Source of the DNA: Prolixibacteraceae bacterium
GTDB lineage: Bacteria > Bacteroidota > Bacteroidia > Bacteroidales > Prolixibacteraceae
Assembly (NCBI GenBank): GCA_016931875.1
Contig: JAFGDX010000291.1
Span: forward strand, 1 to 6,416
Length of the DNA: 6,416 nt
Direction of reading: 5' to 3'
Of this stretch, positions 1-6,416 are shown piece by piece. Every line of letters begins with the position of its first letter. Positions within the stretch are counted from its first letter, which is position 1. Below the pieces are notes generated by a model. The model was given only the letters and a program-made list of their open reading frames with translations. It searched no databases and was not told where the DNA came from. Both the position numbers and the translations under genes were made by a program.

Positions 1-4
1 ATAA

Positions 5-1474
5 TTATTCAGCAAAAAAAGTAGTTACCGAACCGGCAGGTGCTTCGTAAAACAATTCGCCGTTTTCGGAAGTAAACAGTCCTATTTCGCTGTACTTCTC
101 CTTTTCGTTTTCTGCAGTCCGGAATGCCCGGAATTCCTCAGCTTTTGTACCGGTTATTTTAATGACCATAACTTTTGCCTTTTCCGAATTCATATTGGTG
201 ACGACAAAAGCATCTGACGATTTGGAAACCCCTTTCCCAAAAGCAATTACCGGAATTTCCGTGTCATTTGAAAGAGTGCGGCAAATGGTTGTCCCTGGCT
301 GGCCGGGACGCGTTATTTGCTTGTAAAAGTAATAACCACGGCGTACCACATAACTGCCATCTTCGTTTACAGTAAACGCCGAACCGGGGTTCGGATCGCC
401 GCCCACCCACTGTACCGGGCGCTGGATACCCGCCCAGGGAATAATTCCGTTTACACGTGCGGAATAGATATTATCGTGCATTTCCTTGATATTTTTGGTG
501 TCCATTTTACTCCAGCTTGTGGACGTCACCCAGGCGTGAAGCTCCGGACGTTTGCTGCGGATTAATTCCGTTCCCATGCAGTTATGATCTCCAAACCATC
601 TGCTGTTATAACTTCCTGAAAAAAAACCATGCGATGTTACCAGCGCAATGGCATTTACTGCCTCCTGGTTTTCAGCAATTGCATCGGCATAACCCCAGTA
701 AGAAAAACGAAACCAGTTGGTTGTTTCCCCGGGGGTAACCCCAACATCTGCAAAACCGGCCTCCTTTAACTTTTTACTGGTAAGAATCATCATCTCGGTA
801 ACCAGTTCCGGCGTCCAGTAGAGGTTATAATCATGCCCGTGTCCAATATTTGGGTCCGAACCGTCAAGGGGCCAGCGTTCCCAATCCTCGCCTTCATTGT
901 GCAATGAAACATAGTTCACAGGAAATTTTTCATTTTTACGCAGATATTTTACCCAGCCCACCAGGTAATCTGCCAAATTTTCTTTATGAGCCGGATCCAA
1001 ATCACGGCCACGGATTTTTTTCTGCAAAGTCATGTATGCCGGTGGCCCGTAAAGAGTAGTTATAATATTTAAATCCTCGCCGCGTTCGCGGGTTTTAGCC
1101 AGGCCTCTCCGAACGAATTCACGCATATATCTGGTGGTTGTTTCGTGGTCGTAAACACCTCCGGGCACGTTTTGATGAAAGGGATCATAAAACATTTTTA
1201 CCAGTCCCACTTTCAATCCGTCTTTGCCAAAAATCAAATCGATGATCTCTGATTTTTCATTTTCATCCAACAGGCTAAATCCGCCGTATTCCTGCGGAAA
1301 AACATTGTAGTCTGGTGTTTGTGCCGTTTCTACATAATTAAATCCAAATCCATCCCATGCACGGATGGGCTGATCGAATTTTACATGAATAACCGCTCCT
1401 TGTATTTCCGGATATTGAGCAGAAACAAAAACGAAGATGAAAATCGAAGTAATAGAAAGCAAAAATTTTTTCAT
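5..1474 (-). CDS. Secreted GH30-like (clan GH-A) glycoside hydrolase, possible nucleophile-less variant
   Basis: Probably a periplasmic or secreted glycosidase or glycan-binding relative of GH30. Residues 1-19 form a signal peptide (Lys-Lys, hydrophobic core, VSA before Gln20). A GH30-like opening WDGFGFNYVE lies at 40-49. An (alpha/beta)8 barrel follows to about 385 and a small beta-sandwich domain covers about 395-489, the usual GH30 arrangement and length. The motif SLHNEGE (190-196) carries Asn193-Glu194, matching the conserved Asn-Glu acid/base pair on strand 4 of clan GH-A. The segment HAWVTSTSW (313-321) matches the strand-7 site where GH30 enzymes have Trp-x-Thr-Glu, but residue 318 is Ser (codon TCC, 521-523). 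Glu250 in TPGETTNW is a possible alternative acidic residue. The start follows an AT-rich leader without a Shine-Dalgarno sequence, and the stop is TAA four bases from the window edge. The gene is transcribed divergently from the sulfatase. The fold call is fairly safe; the family number, substrate and catalytic competence are not established. Confidence 0.8.
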   Translation of the reverse strand: MKKFLLSITSIFIFVFVSAQYPEIQGAVIHVKFDQPIRAWDGFGFNYVETAQTPDYNVFPQEYGGFSLLDENEKSEIIDLIFGKDGLKVGLVKMFYDPFHQNVPGGVYDHETTTRYMREFVRRGLAKTRERGEDLNIITTLYGPPAYMTLQKKIRGRDLDPAHKENLADYLVGWVKYLRKNEKFPVNYVSLHNEGEDWERWPLDGSDPNIGHGHDYNLYWTPELVTEMMILTSKKLKEAGFADVGVTPGETTNWFRFSYWGYADAIAENQEAVNAIALVTSHGFFSGSYNSRWFGDHNCMGTELIRSKRPELHAWVTSTSWSKMDTKNIKEMHDNIYSARVNGIIPWAGIQRPVQWVGGDPNPGSAFTVNEDGSYVVRRGYYFYKQITRPGQPGTTICRTLSNDTEIPVIAFGKGVSKSSDAFVVTNMNSEKAKVMVIKITGTKAEEFRAFRTAENEKEKYSEIGLFTSENGELFYEAPAGSVTTFFAE

Positions 1475-1510
1475 TGGTTTAGTTTTAAATTTGCTTAAAC
1501 TGAAAGTATG

Positions 1511-1518
1511 GAAAGTTA
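1511..1518 (-). promoter_or_regulatory. Weak candidate -7 element for the GH30-like gene
   Basis: Read on the minus strand this is TAACTTTC, one mismatch from TAnnTTTG, about 37 bp upstream of the GH30-like start codon. The spacing would give a leader of roughly 30 nt. No convincing -33 partner is visible, so the call is tentative. Confidence 0.2.
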
Positions 1519-1561
1519 CAAATTCACTGGTCTAAAAAAAATCTTTCCACATAATAAAGAT

Positions 1562-1569
1562 TAAATTTG
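1562..1569 (+). promoter_or_regulatory. Candidate Bacteroidota -7 promoter element for the sulfatase
   Basis: The octamer TAAATTTG fits the TAnnTTTG consensus exactly and ends 25 bp before the sulfatase ATG. Transcription would therefore begin near 1575-1578, giving a leader of about 20 nt. No clear TTTG-type -33 element is found at the expected distance, where the sequence is an A-run followed by ATCTTTCC. In AT-rich DNA such octamers arise by chance, so this remains a candidate. The position is good and the match is perfect. Confidence 0.45.
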
Positions 1570-1594
1570 TTCCATCATTTATCAAAAACCTGCA

Positions 1595-3058
1595 ATGATG
1601 AAAAAACGATTTTCAATTCCAATTTTTCTCCTTTTCCTTTTATTTGTGTCCTGCAATTCCGAATCATCAAAAAACAGTTCGGCTGAATTGCCCAACTTTG
1701 TCCTGATCTTTATCGACGACATGGGTTATGGCGATGTGGGCGTTTACGGTGCCACTGGTTTTGCCACCCCAAATTTGGATAAACTGGCTGCCCGGGGAAT
1801 GCGCTTTAGCAATTTTTATGCGGCACAGCCGGTATGCAGTGCGTCCCGTGCCGGAATACTAACAGGCTGCTATCCAAACAGAATTGGAATATCGGGTGCA
1901 TTATTTCCGTACAGCAATGTTGGAATTAACCCCAATGAAACCACCATTGCCGAAATGTTAAAGGAAAAAGGGTATGCCACAGCCATTTTTGGGAAATGGC
2001 ATTTGGGCCACCACAAAAAATTTCTGCCACTTCAAAACGGTTTTGACGAATATGTGGGACTTCCCTACTCCAACGACATGTGGCCGCTCGATGATGTTGG
2101 AAACCCTGTACCTGAAGGACATCGCAGAAAATCGAATCCCGATCTGCCCCTCATCAAGGGGAATGAAGCAGTTGACTATATTACATCCTTAAAAAAACAG
2201 GATACACTCACCACTCTTTACACCGAGAAAGCGGTTGATTTTATAAACCGGAATGCCGGCAATCCCTTCTTTTTATATGTACCACACAGCATGGGACATA
2301 TTCCGCTGGGTGTCTCTGATAAATTCAGGGGAAAAACTGAAAAAGGAAAATACGGCGATGTAATGGAAGAAATTGACTGGAGTGTAGGCGAAATTGAAAA
2401 AGCACTGGAAGCCAACGGCATTGCAGAAAATACCATCCTGATTTTTACCACCGACAATGGTCCGTGGCTGAATTACGGAAATCACGCCGGTTCGGCGGGA
2501 GGGCTGCGCGAAGGAAAAACCACCAGTTGGGAAGGTGGCCAGCGGGTTCCCTTCATTATTAAATGGCCCGGACATGTACCTGCCGGAACCATTTGCAATA
2601 AACTTGCCTGTGCAATCGATATCCTGCCAAGTTTTGCCAAACTTGCCGGAGCTGATTTGCCGGAACTGAAAATTGACGGCGTGGATATTACTGAATTGTG
2701 GAAAGGAAATTTTGAAGCTGAACCCCGCCGGGATATTTTATTTTATTACGGGAAAAATAATCTGAATGCCGTTCGGAAAGGCAACTGGAAACTGGTACTT
2801 CCGCATACATGGGCATCTTACAACACCCGACCCGGACAGGACGGGTATGGAGGCGCCAGAATAAACAAAACCGTGGAAACACCGGAATTGTACAACATGA
2901 TGCGCGATCCCGGTGAACAGTTTAATGTAATTGAATATTACCCTGAAAAAGCGGAAGAAATAATGCAACTGGTAGAGGCTGCACGCGCTGAACTGGGTGA
3001 TTTAAACGTGGCGCTTGAAAAAGGCACCGGTTCGCGGGAAATTGGAAGAGACGAATAG
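1595..3058 (+). CDS. S1-family (formylglycine-dependent) sulfatase, predicted lipoprotein
   Basis: Hydrolyses a sulfate ester, here probably on a polysaccharide or oligosaccharide. Residues 1-19 are a signal with a relaxed lipobox (LFVSC, lipidated Cys20), placing the enzyme on a membrane in the cell envelope. The S1 active site is complete: calcium ligands Asp41-Asp42 in DDMGYGD, the sulfatase signature CSASRAGILTG with Cys81 (to become formylglycine) and Arg85, Lys134 and His136 in GKWHLG, a His pair at 231/235, Asp287-Asn288 in TDNGP, and Lys308 with Glu313-Gly-Gly. The smaller C-terminal subdomain runs from about 375 to 487, and 487 residues is normal for the family. The signature is the CxAxR form rather than CxPxR, which is accepted by anaerobic maturases (anSME); no maturase gene is in the window. 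Two adjacent ATGs (1595, 1598) could each be the start, with no effect on the mature protein. The layout resembles arylsulfatase A/GALNS types, but the S1 subfamily and sulfate position cannot be assigned by eye. Confidence 0.96.
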   Translation: MMKKRFSIPIFLLFLLFVSCNSESSKNSSAELPNFVLIFIDDMGYGDVGVYGATGFATPNLDKLAARGMRFSNFYAAQPVCSASRAGILTGCYPNRIGISGALFPYSNVGINPNETTIAEMLKEKGYATAIFGKWHLGHHKKFLPLQNGFDEYVGLPYSNDMWPLDDVGNPVPEGHRRKSNPDLPLIKGNEAVDYITSLKKQDTLTTLYTEKAVDFINRNAGNPFFLYVPHSMGHIPLGVSDKFRGKTEKGKYGDVMEEIDWSVGEIEKALEANGIAENTILIFTTDNGPWLNYGNHAGSAGGLREGKTTSWEGGQRVPFIIKWPGHVPAGTICNKLACAIDILPSFAKLAGADLPELKIDGVDITELWKGNFEAEPRRDILFYYGKNNLNAVRKGNWKLVLPHTWASYNTRPGQDGYGGARINKTVETPELYNMMRDPGEQFNVIEYYPEKAEEIMQLVEAARAELGDLNVALEKGTGSREIGRDE

Positions 3059-3070
3059 ACAACCAACTAT

Positions 3071-3103
3071 AAACCTTCGGAGTTTTTAAAACCCCGAAGG
3101 TTT
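3071..3103. terminator. Bidirectional intrinsic terminator between convergent genes
   Basis: AAACCTTCGG (3071-3080) and CCGAAGGTTT (3094-3103) form a perfect 10-bp stem around a 13-nt loop. After one A/C mismatch, the loop can extend the hairpin by four more pairs (GTTT with AAAC) around a 3-nt tip. Read on either strand, the stem ends in TTT followed by an A/T-rich stretch. It starts 12 bp after the sulfatase stop codon and ends 7 bp before the GH2 stop codon, so it is placed to end both convergent transcripts. The U-tracts are short and interrupted, so termination efficiency is uncertain. Confidence 0.8.
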
Positions 3104-3110
3104 ATTTCCA

Positions 3111-6100
3111 CTAAAACGGCCGTATGGTTAATTTATACTTCCCAACATGCGCTTTTACCCGGTATTTTTGCAACTGCCGGATGGCGGTTCCACCCACCCC
3201 TGAAACCTCGTAATCAATATTCAGAATCGTATTTGGTGCTTCCTCCAGTTGATAGGAGTACATGGCCCGCGAAAGATTGTCGGTGGTGAATTTATGCAGG
3301 CTGAAATTCAGCAAATCACCTCCCTTTATCATCAGCCCGTTTCCATCTTCATTTTGCACTTTTAACCAGCGCACATCGGTGCGGTTGCCGTAATCCTGCG
3401 GAATAATATATGGCACCACCATTTCATCAGCATTTGATTGGTATATTCCAACTTTTGCCCCTGTTTTGCGGTCGGGGTAAGTTTCAAACGGGCCACGGCC
3501 GTACCATTCCACCTTCTTAAATTCTTTGGGAAGCTGAAACTGCAGCCCTATTTTGGGCAACATATCGGGCATTGGACCGTGTGGAACAACCTCCTGCACC
3601 AGTACAATCGTTCCATCTGCAAAAATGGTCCAGGTTTCGTTTCGCTGAAATGCGGAAAAATTACCACCCCAGTTGAGCCTCCGGTTGGCGGGCAGCGATG
3701 AATTGGAAAAAGCTTTGATTTTTACAAGCACTTCCCCTTCCGATTTTTTGAGAACTTCAATCGCATTCACCTCCTGCACAAGGTTGCGCATTCCAAAGGT
3801 CCGCAACTGGTTATCGATGCTTCGGCCCAGCCCGTCGGTCATTTTGCTTTTTTCAAAAAGATAACTTCCCCACGGATCAATGTCGTTGGCCAGCGGCGCA
3901 CGCCACACATTAAAAACCGGCCCGCTTTCCAGATAATCTTTTCCATTCAACTGAAGTGAATTTATTTCACCCGTCTTTTTATCAAAAACATACCTGAAAT
4001 TATTCCCTGTAATTGTTATTTCGTTTGCATTTTCAACAGCAGTAATTTTACTTTTTGCATTTTCAATTTCAAGCTGATATACATGCGTTGGGATTTTTAG
4101 CTGCTCCCAGGCAATTTCATGGCCTGTATTTGCCCATTTTGTATCTTCTTTTAACTGAAATGAAACCGTGAGAAAACATTCCGAATTGACTTCCACTTTT
4201 GGCATTCGGAAAGGAATTGTATCCAATTTTGATTGCCGCGCAGGAAGTTCAACATCAAAAAAACCACGCTGAACGGGTTCGCCATTTACACTCAATTCCC
4301 AGGTTCCGTCCAGTTCTTTTAAATTTTTAAAATGATGCCGGTTGGTTATTTTCACAATGCCTTTTTCAACATCAACAGCTTCGATAAGAATGGGTTGCCC
4401 CGATTTTTTTATCTGGTAAATTTCAGGCTGAATTTCGCGATCGGGCCAAATAATTCCATAGGTGCGGCCGCCTAATCCAACGGCTAAAAAGTCACCTTCG
4501 TTTTTATCTTCCTCAAAACCGAGCGCCAAAACCTCATCGCTCACCGGTTTATCAAAATCGGCAACCAAAACGGCCTTGTCAAAAATCCGCACCTCGTCAA
4601 TAATCATGTTTGACATTCGCCCTGAAAATTCGCCCTGATCCTGGGTATCGGCTTCCCTGCCAATACAAAGCGGAAACGGCGTGTGGCTGATGTTTCCGGT
4701 AAAACGCGTTTCTGCCACCGGTTTTTGGTCCACGTATAATTTTAATGATTTGCCATCATAAATACCGGCAATATGGTGCCATTTTCCGTAAAAACTTTCA
4801 TTCACCTTTGTTTTTGCGGAAATGCGCTTTCCGCTGTGGATATAAAACTCAAGCGTTTCTGCATCTTCCATCCGGATTCCGTACTGAAACTGCCCTTTTG
4901 AAACAAATGTGCCGGGTTGCGGAATTTCAAAGGGTTTCACCCAAAAACCAATGGAAAGCTGGTTACCGGTGATATCCAGACTTGGGTCGCGGTAAAATTC
5001 CACCCAGTCATCATGTCCGGAGAATCTTAATCCCCAATCTTGGTAACCCTGATCAAAAACCGGCCGCCCCATAATTTGCCCGTCATTTTTGTGTTGCGAC
5101 AAATCGGGTAATATCCGGCGCGGGGTTTTTATTCCGGGGCTAATCCAGTCCCAAATGGCTCCCCCGGTTAGCCGCGGGTATTTCCAAATCCATTCCCAGT
5201 ACTCATCCATTCCTCCCAAACCGTTTCCGGTGGCGGCCAGATATTCATCCATAAATGAAGCCCGGAAATCATTTTGCGGAAGCACTTTTCCTTCGGCCAG
5301 GTTTTTATAGTCAATCGGGTCCCAGTACCGCGGGCCCACCAAATCTTCAAATGGAATATAAAACTGGTTTCCGCCATACATCCATGCGGGGCGGCTGGGA
5401 TCGATTTCCTTGCCGGTTTTAATCACTTCGTTGATATTGTTTCCGCTTCCCGATTCATTCCCTGCGCTCCACACAATCACCGACGGATTGTTCCGGTCGC
5501 GGTACACCAGTTTGCGCGAGCGATCTTTATACATTTCTGTCCAGGCCGGGTCTTTGGAAAGCTGTGTGTTTGAATGCGCCTCATCGCCCACTTCATCAAA
5601 AATATACATGCCCAGTTCGTTGGCCATTGCAATGTATTCAGGTGTAGGCGGATAATGACAGGTTCGCACACAATTGATATTGAATTGTTTCATTAAAATC
5701 AGATCCTTGCGCAAGGTTTCAAGCGGCACTGCCTGCCCGTGTTCCGGATGGTGCATGTGGCTGTTTACCCCGTTTAGTTTTACCGGAACACCGTTTACGG
5801 TTAAAATATGATTTCTGTATTCCACCTCGCGAAATCCTGTTTTTTGGGTGAATGCCTCCAGGGTTTCGCCTTTGTTGTTTTTTAACTGAAAAAGAATTGT
5901 ATACAAATTTGGAAATTCAGCCGACCATTTGGGAGGATCAACAATCACCGCTGAAACAAAAACCTTTTTTGAAGAATTGGCCGGCACTGAGAATTTTACC
6001 GTTTGAATTCCTTCCGCCAAAACCGATTCCCGGTTATCATCCAGTACGTCAATTTCGAGGGAACAAACGGCAGAATCACTCCGCATGTTTTGAATATCTG

Positions 6101-6416
6101 TTTCAATTTTCAGCGTCACATCTTTGTATTCCCGGTCCAAATCGGTGATAATGTAAAAGTCGTGGATAAACGTTTTGGGTTGGGCATAAAGTTTCACATC
6201 GCGAAAAATTCCTGAAAGCCGCCACATATCCTGGTTTTCAAGATACGAACCATCAGAAAAGCGAATGACCTGAACCGCCAAATCATTTTCTCCCTCCTGA
6301 ATAAACGGTGTGATGTTGTATTCAGCCGGCTCAAACCCGCCCTGGTTGTAGCCCACACGTTTTCCGTTCACCCAAACGTACGATGCCGATTTTACCCCTT
6401 CAAAACGCAGCATCAC
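3111..6416 (-). CDS. GH2 beta-galactosidase-like enzyme with inserted LamG domain, N-terminus beyond the window
   Basis: A LacZ-type GH2 glycosidase; 1101 residues are visible and the N-terminus lies past position 6416. By comparison with LacZ, about 140-170 residues of the sugar-binding domain plus a signal peptide are missing. Order (window residues): end of the jelly-roll domain with SYLENQDMWRLSGIFRD (57-73), Ig-like domain (about 80-195), TIM barrel (about 200-430), LamG insert (about 463-615), Ig-like linker domain (about 655-775), and LacZ-type C-terminal beta-sandwich (about 795-1101) with GRGPFETYPDR. Catalytic residues are present: acid/base Glu321 in SAGNESG and nucleophile Glu391 in MDEYLAATGN. 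Glu279 and His281 match the LacZ magnesium ligands Glu416/His418; His254, Tyr364 and Trp422 match LacZ His391, Tyr503 and Trp568. Ala394 replaces LacZ His540, and the segment GVGGTAIRQL lacks LacZ Trp999. The stop is TAG. Family assignment is very safe; the substrate is probably a beta-galactoside or modified galactoside, not demonstrably lactose. Confidence 0.95.
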   Translation of the reverse strand: MMLRFEGVKSASYVWVNGKRVGYNQGGFEPAEYNITPFIQEGENDLAVQVIRFSDGSYLENQDMWRLSGIFRDVKLYAQPKTFIHDFYIITDLDREYKDVTLKIETDIQNMRSDSAVCSLEIDVLDDNRESVLAEGIQTVKFSVPANSSKKVFVSAVIVDPPKWSAEFPNLYTILFQLKNNKGETLEAFTQKTGFREVEYRNHILTVNGVPVKLNGVNSHMHHPEHGQAVPLETLRKDLILMKQFNINCVRTCHYPPTPEYIAMANELGMYIFDEVGDEAHSNTQLSKDPAWTEMYKDRSRKLVYRDRNNPSVIVWSAGNESGSGNNINEVIKTGKEIDPSRPAWMYGGNQFYIPFEDLVGPRYWDPIDYKNLAEGKVLPQNDFRASFMDEYLAATGNGLGGMDEYWEWIWKYPRLTGGAIWDWISPGIKTPRRILPDLSQHKNDGQIMGRPVFDQGYQDWGLRFSGHDDWVEFYRDPSLDITGNQLSIGFWVKPFEIPQPGTFVSKGQFQYGIRMEDAETLEFYIHSGKRISAKTKVNESFYGKWHHIAGIYDGKSLKLYVDQKPVAETRFTGNISHTPFPLCIGREADTQDQGEFSGRMSNMIIDEVRIFDKAVLVADFDKPVSDEVLALGFEEDKNEGDFLAVGLGGRTYGIIWPDREIQPEIYQIKKSGQPILIEAVDVEKGIVKITNRHHFKNLKELDGTWELSVNGEPVQRGFFDVELPARQSKLDTIPFRMPKVEVNSECFLTVSFQLKEDTKWANTGHEIAWEQLKIPTHVYQLEIENAKSKITAVENANEITITGNNFRYVFDKKTGEINSLQLNGKDYLESGPVFNVWRAPLANDIDPWGSYLFEKSKMTDGLGRSIDNQLRTFGMRNLVQEVNAIEVLKKSEGEVLVKIKAFSNSSLPANRRLNWGGNFSAFQRNETWTIFADGTIVLVQEVVPHGPMPDMLPKIGLQFQLPKEFKKVEWYGRGPFETYPDRKTGAKVGIYQSNADEMVVPYIIPQDYGNRTDVRWLKVQNEDGNGLMIKGGDLLNFSLHKFTTDNLSRAMYSYQLEEAPNTILNIDYEVSGVGGTAIRQLQKYRVKAHVGKYKLTIRPF
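4572..5030 (-). other. LamG/concanavalin-like jelly-roll domain inserted in the GH2 protein
   Basis: Residues about 463-615 of the GH2 protein show the typical LamG run: LRFSGHDDWVEF, then LSIGFWVKP, then GKWHHIAGIYDGKSLKLYVD, and finally MIIDEVRIFDKA. Such domains usually bind glycans or assist folding and substrate capture. LacZ has no such domain. Homology to LacZ stops after the strand-8 motif GGAIWDWISPG (418-428) and resumes at YGIIWPDREIQP (653-664). The insert therefore sits in the loop at the C-terminal, active-site face of the barrel. The reading frame is continuous through it. LamG-containing GH2 proteins are known in Bacteroidota; the binding partner here is unknown. Confidence 0.85.

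Larger units (their letters stand above)
1475..1594. promoter_or_regulatory. Divergent intergenic region between the GH30-like gene and the sulfatase
   Basis: These 120 bp separate two genes that start back to back, so promoters for both directions should lie here. The region is strongly AT-rich. The nonamer TTAAATTTG occurs twice on the plus strand, at 1485-1493 and 1561-1569, 76 bp apart, and each copy contains a match to the Bacteroidota -7 consensus TAnnTTTG. An imperfect inverted repeat (AGTTTTAA, then TTAAACT) lies around 1481-1501 next to the leftward start codon. A near match to the -7 element on the minus strand, TAACTTTC, lies at 1518-1511. No small gene or clear regulator operator is recognisable. 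Confidence 0.6.

Noticed and set aside
1481..1501. Imperfect inverted repeat AGTTTTAA / TTAAACT as an operator
   Set aside because: The arms differ by one base and are pure A/T except at the tips; such repeats are expected by chance in this AT-rich spacer, so it is noted only as part of the intergenic region.
1835..1849. Sulfatase signature with Ala instead of Pro (CSASR) as a sign of inactivation
   Set aside because: The CxAxR form is a known functional variant of the formylglycine motif, and all other catalytic residues are present.
2273..2575. 100-codon open frame on the minus strand opposite the sulfatase
   Set aside because: It is antisense to conserved sulfatase motifs (the TDNGP and GKTTSWEGG regions) and has no signal or domain of its own.
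5274..5573. 99-codon open frame on the plus strand opposite the GH2 barrel
   Set aside because: It lies wholly antisense to conserved catalytic-domain codons, shows no recognisable domain, and has the composition expected from a shadow frame.
5852..6148. 98-codon open frame on the plus strand opposite the GH2 N-terminal part
   Set aside because: It is antisense to the Ig-like domain of the GH2 gene, with no recognisable family and no start context, so it is treated as a shadow.
6414..6416. GTG at the right edge as the start codon of the GH2 gene
   Set aside because: The following residues align with the interior of the LacZ N-terminal domain (LRFEGVKSASYVWVNG), and no signal peptide precedes them. 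The GTG is an internal Val codon and the gene continues past the window.
5..6416. The two minus-strand glycosidase genes as one operon
   Set aside because: A plus-strand sulfatase gene and a strong hairpin lie between them, so a shared transcript is unlikely.

Overview
This window reads as part of a carbohydrate-degradation locus from a Bacteroidota bacterium, most plausibly one that uses sulfated polysaccharides. The lineage call is inference. It rests on AT-rich leaders without clear Shine-Dalgarno sequences, a TAnnTTTG-type promoter element, a Bacteroidota-like lipoprotein signal on a sulfatase, and clustered export-type glycosidases next to that sulfatase. No SusC/SusD pair, transporter, regulator, mobile element, RNA gene or CRISPR array is visible.

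Layout from left to right. (1) Positions 5-1474, minus strand: a secreted GH30-like (clan GH-A type) glycosidase of 489 residues. Its acid/base Glu is in place, but a Ser sits where GH30 enzymes carry the nucleophile Glu. (2) Positions 1475-1594: a 120-bp divergent intergenic region with a good candidate Bacteroidota -7 element for the rightward gene. (3) Positions 1595-3058, plus strand: a predicted lipoprotein sulfatase of family S1 with a complete active-site set. (4) Positions 3059-3110: a 52-bp convergent gap almost filled by a perfect 10-bp inverted repeat, probably a bidirectional terminator. (5) Positions 3111-6416, minus strand: the C-terminal 1101 residues of a large GH2 beta-galactosidase-like enzyme. 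It runs off the right edge without its N-terminus and carries a LamG/concanavalin-like jelly roll inserted between the end of the catalytic barrel and the following Ig-like domain.

The three genes form three separate transcription units (divergent, then convergent), yet they make sense as one pathway. The sulfatase would strip sulfate esters, the GH2 enzyme would cleave a beta-linked galactose-like residue, and the GH30-like protein would act on another linkage or bind glycan. The GH2 protein keeps the two catalytic glutamates but lacks two residues that E. coli LacZ uses to hold galactose and substrate (His540 and Trp999). That argues for a modified or non-lactose substrate. The actual polysaccharide cannot be named from this sequence. 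All other long open frames in the window are shadows of these three genes.
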